Positions 44,365 to 48,488 of a stretch of DNA of 48,488 nucleotides are shown piece by piece. Positions within the stretch are counted from its first letter, which is position 1. Every line of letters begins with the position of its first letter. The DNA is taken from positions 1-48,488 of the forward strand of contig DDES01000200.1 in NCBI GenBank assembly GCA_002336765.1, read 5' to 3'. The position numbers and the translations under genes were made by a program. The notes below the pieces were generated by a model. It ran no database searches. It worked only from the letters and a program-made list of their open reading frames with translations, and was not told where the DNA came from. Origin of the DNA: Novosphingobium sp. UBA1948. GTDB lineage: Bacteria; Pseudomonadota; Alphaproteobacteria; Sphingomonadales; Sphingomonadaceae.

Positions 44365-46332
44365 TGGATTGCAAGGACACTGGCGATCTCGGCGGCAATG
44401 ATGGCGTCGGGCATAGCCGCGCCGCTCAAGGCCCAGACGGCGGCGGATTATGCCGCCATTCCCTTCGTCGAAAAACCGGCCCTGTCACCCGATGGCCAAT
44501 GGCTCGCAGGCCTGTTCGGCATTGGTGGCGGGCGGCAGATTTGCCTTATCAACCTGTTTGGCTCGCTCAAGGATCGCCAATGCGTTGGCGTGCCCGACAT
44601 GATGGATGTCAACCGGCTGGCATGGGCGGGCAATGACGATGTCACCGTCTCGGTGCGTTCGGTCACCGATTTCTATGGCCAGACCTTTTATGTCACACGC
44701 CTGTTTGCGGTGAACCGCAAGAGCGGCAATTTCACCAAGATCATGTGGGATGCGAACGGACAGAACGCTTCGGATGTGGTGTGGCGCTCCAAGGATGGCA
44801 GCCCGACGATCCTGTTGGCGGCACAGACTGCCTTTCTGAAGCAGCAGACCGTTGACCGTTTCCGCACCGCCGAAAACGGGTTCTGGCCAGCCATTTACAA
44901 GGTCGATGTATCGACCGGCAAGGCGGTCAAGGTCCAGAACGGTCTGGAGAATGTGTTCGACTGGCGCGCCGATGCTGCGGGCAATGTCCGTATGGGGGTC
45001 GAATACAGCGACAGCGACCGCTTTTTCCATCTGCTCTATCGTAGCGAGAAGGGCGAGTTCCTGCACCGGATCGAGAAGGCCAACGGACGCAAACGCGAGG
45101 AGGTAAGCGATCCGGAAATCTTCATCCCCGGCGGCGACCACGCGATCGTCATCCGCAACAAGGAGGGGACCGAGCCTTCCGCACTGTGGGAGGTCGATCT
45201 GGCCACCCATACCGACATCGCCAAGATCTACACCGCGCCGGCGGGCGCCCGCATCTCGGGCACTACTGTATCGGGCGACGGTAAATCGATTCTCGGCGTC
45301 TGGCTGGAGGGGGCGGGTCAAGGGACCGTCTGGCTCGATCCTGATCTGGCGGCGCTGCAAAGCTCGTTTGACAAGGCAGTGGGGGAGCGGCGGGTCCATA
45401 TCCTCTCGATGAGTTCAGACCGGCAGAAGTTGCTGGTGAAGATCGACCGGGCCGACACGCCCGGCTCGCTATACTATTACGATACGGCGGGCGGGGTGCT
45501 CAACCGCATTGCCTATGGCTATGATAAGCTGGCCGACAAACCGCTCAATCCGGTGCGAACGCTGCACTACAAGGCGCGCGACGGACTGGAGATCGAGGCG
45601 ATCCTGACCCTGCCCGGGAATTTAGGGCCCAAGGGGCGCGAGGGGAGGAAACTTCCGGTGATCGTCATGCCCCATGGCGGACCGTGGGCACAGGATATGC
45701 CCGATTTCAACTATCAGGCGCAATTTCTGGCGGGTCTTGGTTATGCCGTGATCCAGCCCAATTTCCGCGGATCGACCGGCTATGGCGAGGCATTCGAACG
45801 CAAGGGCGATGGCCAGATGGGCCTTGCCATGCAGGACGACCTTAACGACGCGCTGAAATATCTGACCAGCGAGGGAATTGTCGATCCCGCGCGGGCCTGC
45901 ATCGTAGGCGCTTCCTATGGCGGCTATGCCGCGATGTGGGGGGTGGCGCGCGATGCGGGTCTGTGGCGCTGTGGCATCTCCGTTTCGGGCGTGGCCAGCC
46001 TGCGGCGCGAGGTCAACGACATGGATGATTATGTCAACAGCGGCACGTATCAGGATCACTGGAGGAGCATGACACCCGATTTTGGCGCTGTCTCGCCGAT
46101 CAACGCGGTGGACCGGATCAAGGCACCGCTGTTGCTGGTGCATGGCAAGATGGATGTCACGGTCGATCACAGCCAGTCGGCTTCGATGGCCTCCAAGCTG
46201 AAGTCGGCAGGCAAGACCTACGAGTTCGTCTCGCTGCCCAAGGCGGACCATTATTTCACGCGCGAGGCGGACCGGCTGGCGCTGCTTCAGGCGATGGAGG
46301 CTTTCCTGAAGAAGCACAATCCGCCGGACTGA
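44356..46332 (+). CDS. S9-family prolyl oligopeptidase-type serine peptidase, third of three
   Basis: A peptidase of 658 residues, with a signal peptide (MMRWIARTLAISAAMMASGIAA, mature from about residue 27), a propeller-like half with LSPDGQWLAGLFG, and the catalytic Ser520 in GASYGGYAAMW with HGKMDVTVDH and KADHYFT supplying Asp and His. It lacks the C-terminal lysine/glutamate tail (KEKGQ) that ends the other two, because that tail overlaps a following gene start only in those. It is the last gene of the run; gor begins 93 bases on with its own ribosome site. Confidence 0.9.
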   Translation: MMRWIARTLAISAAMMASGIAAPLKAQTAADYAAIPFVEKPALSPDGQWLAGLFGIGGGRQICLINLFGSLKDRQCVGVPDMMDVNRLAWAGNDDVTVSVRSVTDFYGQTFYVTRLFAVNRKSGNFTKIMWDANGQNASDVVWRSKDGSPTILLAAQTAFLKQQTVDRFRTAENGFWPAIYKVDVSTGKAVKVQNGLENVFDWRADAAGNVRMGVEYSDSDRFFHLLYRSEKGEFLHRIEKANGRKREEVSDPEIFIPGGDHAIVIRNKEGTEPSALWEVDLATHTDIAKIYTAPAGARISGTTVSGDGKSILGVWLEGAGQGTVWLDPDLAALQSSFDKAVGERRVHILSMSSDRQKLLVKIDRADTPGSLYYYDTAGGVLNRIAYGYDKLADKPLNPVRTLHYKARDGLEIEAILTLPGNLGPKGREGRKLPVIVMPHGGPWAQDMPDFNYQAQFLAGLGYAVIQPNFRGSTGYGEAFERKGDGQMGLAMQDDLNDALKYLTSEGIVDPARACIVGASYGGYAAMWGVARDAGLWRCGISVSGVASLRREVNDMDDYVNSGTYQDHWRSMTPDFGAVSPINAVDRIKAPLLLVHGKMDVTVDHSQSASMASKLKSAGKTYEFVSLPKADHYFTREADRLALLQAMEAFLKKHNPPD

Positions 46333-46425
46333 GAAAAGCCTGAATGAGAAAACTTGGCGCTCCCGCGCTTGGCAAGCTGCAGGGGCGTGGCCATATGCTG
46401 GTTGTGCAATCAAGAGGAACCGGCC

Positions 46426-47775
46426 ATGGCGGATTTTGACTACGACCTTTTCGTGATCGGCGCGGGCAGCGGCGGCGTGCGCGCCAGCCGTATCGCCGCC
46501 AGCCATGGCGCGAAAGTGGCGGTGGCCGAGGAGTTCCGCGTCGGCGGCACCTGCGTTATCCGTGGCTGCGTGCCCAAGAAGCTGCTGGTTTACGCCAGCC
46601 AGTTTGCCGAGGAACTGCATGACACGGCCAAGCTGGGCTGGACGCTGGGCGAGAAGCGCTTTGACTGGGCGGCTTTGCGTGATTTCGTGGCCAGCGATGT
46701 GGACCGGCTGGAGCGCGCCTATACCTCGACGCTCGACAACAACAAGGTCGAGCATTTCCACGAGCGCGCCACGGTGGCGGGGCCCAACACGGTGCGGCTG
46801 GCCTCGGGCCGCGAGATCAGCGCCAAATTCATCCTGATCGCGGTGGGCGCATGGCCGGTGATGCCCGATTTCGCGGGCAACGAACATGCCATCACCAGCA
46901 ACGAGGTGTTCGGTCTGGCCGAGTTTCCCAAGCGGGTGGTGATTCAGGGCGCGGGCTATATCGCGCTGGAATTTGCCGGTATCTTCAATGCGCTGGGGGC
47001 GCAGGTGACGGTGGTCAACCGTTCGGACAAGATCCTGCGTGGCTATGAGGAAGCCTTGACCGAGCGTCTGCTGGTGATGGCGCGGGCGCGGGGGATCGAG
47101 TTCCGCTTCAACAGCCGCCCGATTGAAAGCATCGTCAAACAGGCGGACGGCTCGCTTTGTGTCAACACCAAGGGCTTTCTGCCGCTGGAGGCCGATTGCG
47201 TGCTGGTCGCCACAGGGCGCCAGCCCAAGACCGACGGGCTGGGGCTTGAAAATGCGGGCATTGCGCTGGGCGCCAAGGGCGAGGTGCCGGTGGATGCCTA
47301 CAACGCCACCTCGTGCCCCTCGATCTATGCCGTGGGCGATGTGACCGACCGCGTGCAACTGACGCCGGTGGCCATCCGCGAGGGCCATGCCTTTGCCGAC
47401 ACCGTGTTTGGCGGCAAGCCGCGCACCATCCACTATGACGCGATCCCCAGCGCGGTGTTCAGCCAGCCGCCGCTGGCGGGCGTGGGCCTGACCGAGGCGC
47501 AGGCCCACGCGGCGGGCCATGCGGTGAAGATTTTTACCAGCGATTTCCGTCCGATGAAGAACATGTTCCACGCGCGGGCCGAGCGCGGCTTCTACAAACT
47601 GGTGGTGGACGAGGCCACCGACCGCGTGTTGGGGGTGCATATGATCGGGCCGGATGCGCCCGAAATCCTGCAGGCGGTGGCCATTGCGGTGAAGGCGGGG
47701 CTGACCAAGGCCGATTTCGACGACACCGTGGCGCTGCATCCCAGCATGGCGGAGGAGCTTGTTTTGATGCGGTGA
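46426..47775 (+). CDS. gor: Glutathione-disulfide reductase
   Basis: This 449-residue FAD/NADPH flavoenzyme keeps glutathione reduced. FAD is bound by GAGSGGVRAS at 12-21. The redox disulfide is Cys43/Cys48 in GGTCVIRGCVPKK. The NADPH domain has GAGYIALEFAG, the second FAD motif is SIYAVGDV, and the dimer-interface catalytic His is in ALHPSMAEE. ATG 46426 follows AGAGGA by seven bases; the longer frame upstream has no family match. It complements the glutathione-dependent YghU protein elsewhere in the window. Confidence 0.95.
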   Translation: MADFDYDLFVIGAGSGGVRASRIAASHGAKVAVAEEFRVGGTCVIRGCVPKKLLVYASQFAEELHDTAKLGWTLGEKRFDWAALRDFVASDVDRLERAYTSTLDNNKVEHFHERATVAGPNTVRLASGREISAKFILIAVGAWPVMPDFAGNEHAITSNEVFGLAEFPKRVVIQGAGYIALEFAGIFNALGAQVTVVNRSDKILRGYEEALTERLLVMARARGIEFRFNSRPIESIVKQADGSLCVNTKGFLPLEADCVLVATGRQPKTDGLGLENAGIALGAKGEVPVDAYNATSCPSIYAVGDVTDRVQLTPVAIREGHAFADTVFGGKPRTIHYDAIPSAVFSQPPLAGVGLTEAQAHAAGHAVKIFTSDFRPMKNMFHARAERGFYKLVVDEATDRVLGVHMIGPDAPEILQAVAIAVKAGLTKADFDDTVALHPSMAEELVLMR

Positions 47776-47781
47776 TTCGGG

Positions 47782-47812
47782 GGAGGATGCGCAAGATTCT
47801 TACGCATCCTCC
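47782..47812 (+). terminator. Strong hairpin after gor
   Basis: GGAGGATGCG and AAGA pair with TTCTT and CGCATCCTCC, with one mismatch and almost no loop, starting 7 bases after the gor stop. It lacks a T run, so it may be a terminator that works less cleanly or an RNA-protecting stem. Confidence 0.5.
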
Positions 47813-47881
47813 AACCCACCCCGACCAAAGTTTATTTAACCGAGCGCTTAAAAACCGTTGACGTGGCGCTGTCCTCGTGGT

Positions 47882-47891
47882 TTTGCGCAAA
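47882..47891. promoter_or_regulatory. Palindrome TTTGCGCAAA upstream of pccB, candidate operator
   Basis: A perfect 10-base palindrome 56 bases before the pccB start; a half-like GCGCAAA follows at about 47905-47911. Short-chain acyl-CoA regulators of the PccR type in Rhodobacter bind TTTGCAAA-type sites before pccB, and this site is similar but has GCGC in the centre. A TTGACG just upstream could be a -35 element. Confidence 0.35.
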
Positions 47892-47947
47892 CGTGACTTG
47901 TCGAGCGCAAACCCCATGCGCCGCCCTTCAACGAGAGAGGCTTGCCG

Positions 47948-48488
47948 ATGTCCGCCAATATTGCCGAAATGGAAAAGCGCCGCGCCGCGGCCCGTATGGG
48001 TGGTGGCCAGAAGCGTATCGATGCCCAGCATGCCAAGGGCAAGCTGACCGCGCGCGAGCGTGTCAAGGTTCTGCTCGACGAGGGCAGCTTTGAAGAGATC
48101 GACATGTATGTCGAACACAATTGCGTGGACTTCGGCATGCCGGGCAACACCATCCCCGGCGACGGTGTGGTGACCGGCAGCGGCACGATCAATGGCCGTC
48201 TGGTCTTTGTCTTCTCTCAGGATTTCACCGTGTTCGGCGGCGCCGTGTCGGAACGCCATGCGATGAAGATCTGCAAGATCATGGATATGGCGCTCAAGGT
48301 TGGCGCGCCGGTGATCGGCATCAACGATTCGGGCGGCGCGCGCATTCAGGAAGGCGTGGCCTCGCTGGGTGGCTATGCCGAGATCTTCCAGCGCAATGTG
48401 CTGGCCTCGGGCGCGGTGCCGCAGATCAGCCTGATCATGGGCCCCTGCGCGGGTGGCGCGGTTTACTCGCCCGCCATGACCGACTTCA
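47948..48488 (+). CDS. pccB: Propionyl-CoA carboxylase beta chain, 5' part (runs off the window)
   Basis: About 180 codons are present with no stop before the window edge; family members run to about 510. MSANIAEMEKRRAAARMGGG, HAKGKLTARERVKVLLDEGSF, MPGNTIPGDGVVTGSGTING and DSGGARIQEGV are carboxyltransferase signatures of biotin-dependent acyl-CoA carboxylases; the last region holds the oxyanion-hole glycines. It transfers CO2 from biotin to propionyl-CoA, making methylmalonyl-CoA. Methylmalonyl-CoA or malonyl-CoA made by such enzymes is also a polyketide extender, though no functional link with the PKS is implied. AGAGAGG lies seven bases before the ATG. Confidence 0.94.
   Translation, partial: MSANIAEMEKRRAAARMGGGQKRIDAQHAKGKLTARERVKVLLDEGSFEEIDMYVEHNCVDFGMPGNTIPGDGVVTGSGTINGRLVFVFSQDFTVFGGAVSERHAMKICKIMDMALKVGAPVIGINDSGGARIQEGVASLGGYAEIFQRNVLASGAVPQISLIMGPCAGGAVYSPAMTDF

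Noticed and set aside
45622..47739. A 705-codon minus-strand frame across the third S9 gene and gor
   Set aside because: It crosses two well-supported plus-strand genes, including the glutathione reductase redox site.
47534..48259. A 241-codon minus-strand frame opposite pccB
   Set aside because: The plus strand encodes a clear carboxyltransferase start with a good ribosome site.
1..48488. CRISPR arrays, insertion sequences, prophage genes
   Set aside because: No regularly spaced repeats, transposase, integrase or phage structural proteins were seen on either strand.

Overview
The window looks like a chromosomal segment of an alphaproteobacterium, most likely a sphingomonad such as Novosphingobium. 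This rests on the housekeeping proteins in the right half (YghU-type GST, IlvE, TlyA, TspO, UbiK, TopA, Era/RNase III/LepB, Pgi, glutathione reductase, PccB), on high GC content and on the lepB-rnc-era order. The genus is an inference; there is no rRNA or marker comparison here.

Left half (about 1-23,500): an accessory region in two linked parts. (a) A divergent pair of megasynthase genes. One is a 1539-residue NRPS with the order formyltransferase - half condensation domain - adenylation domain split by an inserted luciferase-like flavin monooxygenase - PCP. The other is a 2153-residue PKS with the order KS-AT-KR-DH-ACP-TE. They share an AT-rich control region with two perfect palindromes. 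Read as one line, they would load and possibly formylate and oxidise an amino acid, extend it once, reduce and dehydrate the beta carbon, and release it. (b) A Wzx/Wzy-type exopolysaccharide locus: a TolC-family lipoprotein, flippase, two GT2 and one GT4 glycosyltransferases, a Wzc/ExoP-like chain-length/ATPase protein, an ExoF-like export protein with a long coiled coil, an O-antigen-ligase-like polymerase and a WecG/TagA/CpsF transferase. No phosphoglycosyltransferase, phosphopantetheinyl transferase, MbtH protein or integrase is present.

Boundary (about 23,600-24,500): a DUF3597 gene with a strong terminator, then tRNA-Gln(UUG), whose 3' end points into the accessory region, then a run of 12 C. 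This makes the tRNA a plausible edge of a genomic island, though no attachment repeat was found.

Right half (24,500-48,488): core genes. ilvE is preceded by a tiny ORF whose Shine-Dalgarno is the full complement of the 16S rRNA tail, followed by a terminator-like hairpin. tlyA, tspO, ubiK, a 60-codon gene and topA run rightward. A leftward lepB-rnc-era operon with overlapping ends is followed by two multi-pass GT-C-type membrane proteins. pgi is followed by three tandem, overlapping S9 prolyl-oligopeptidase-family genes whose two junctions are identical over 25 bp. gor and the start of pccB close the window; pccB is cut by the right edge.
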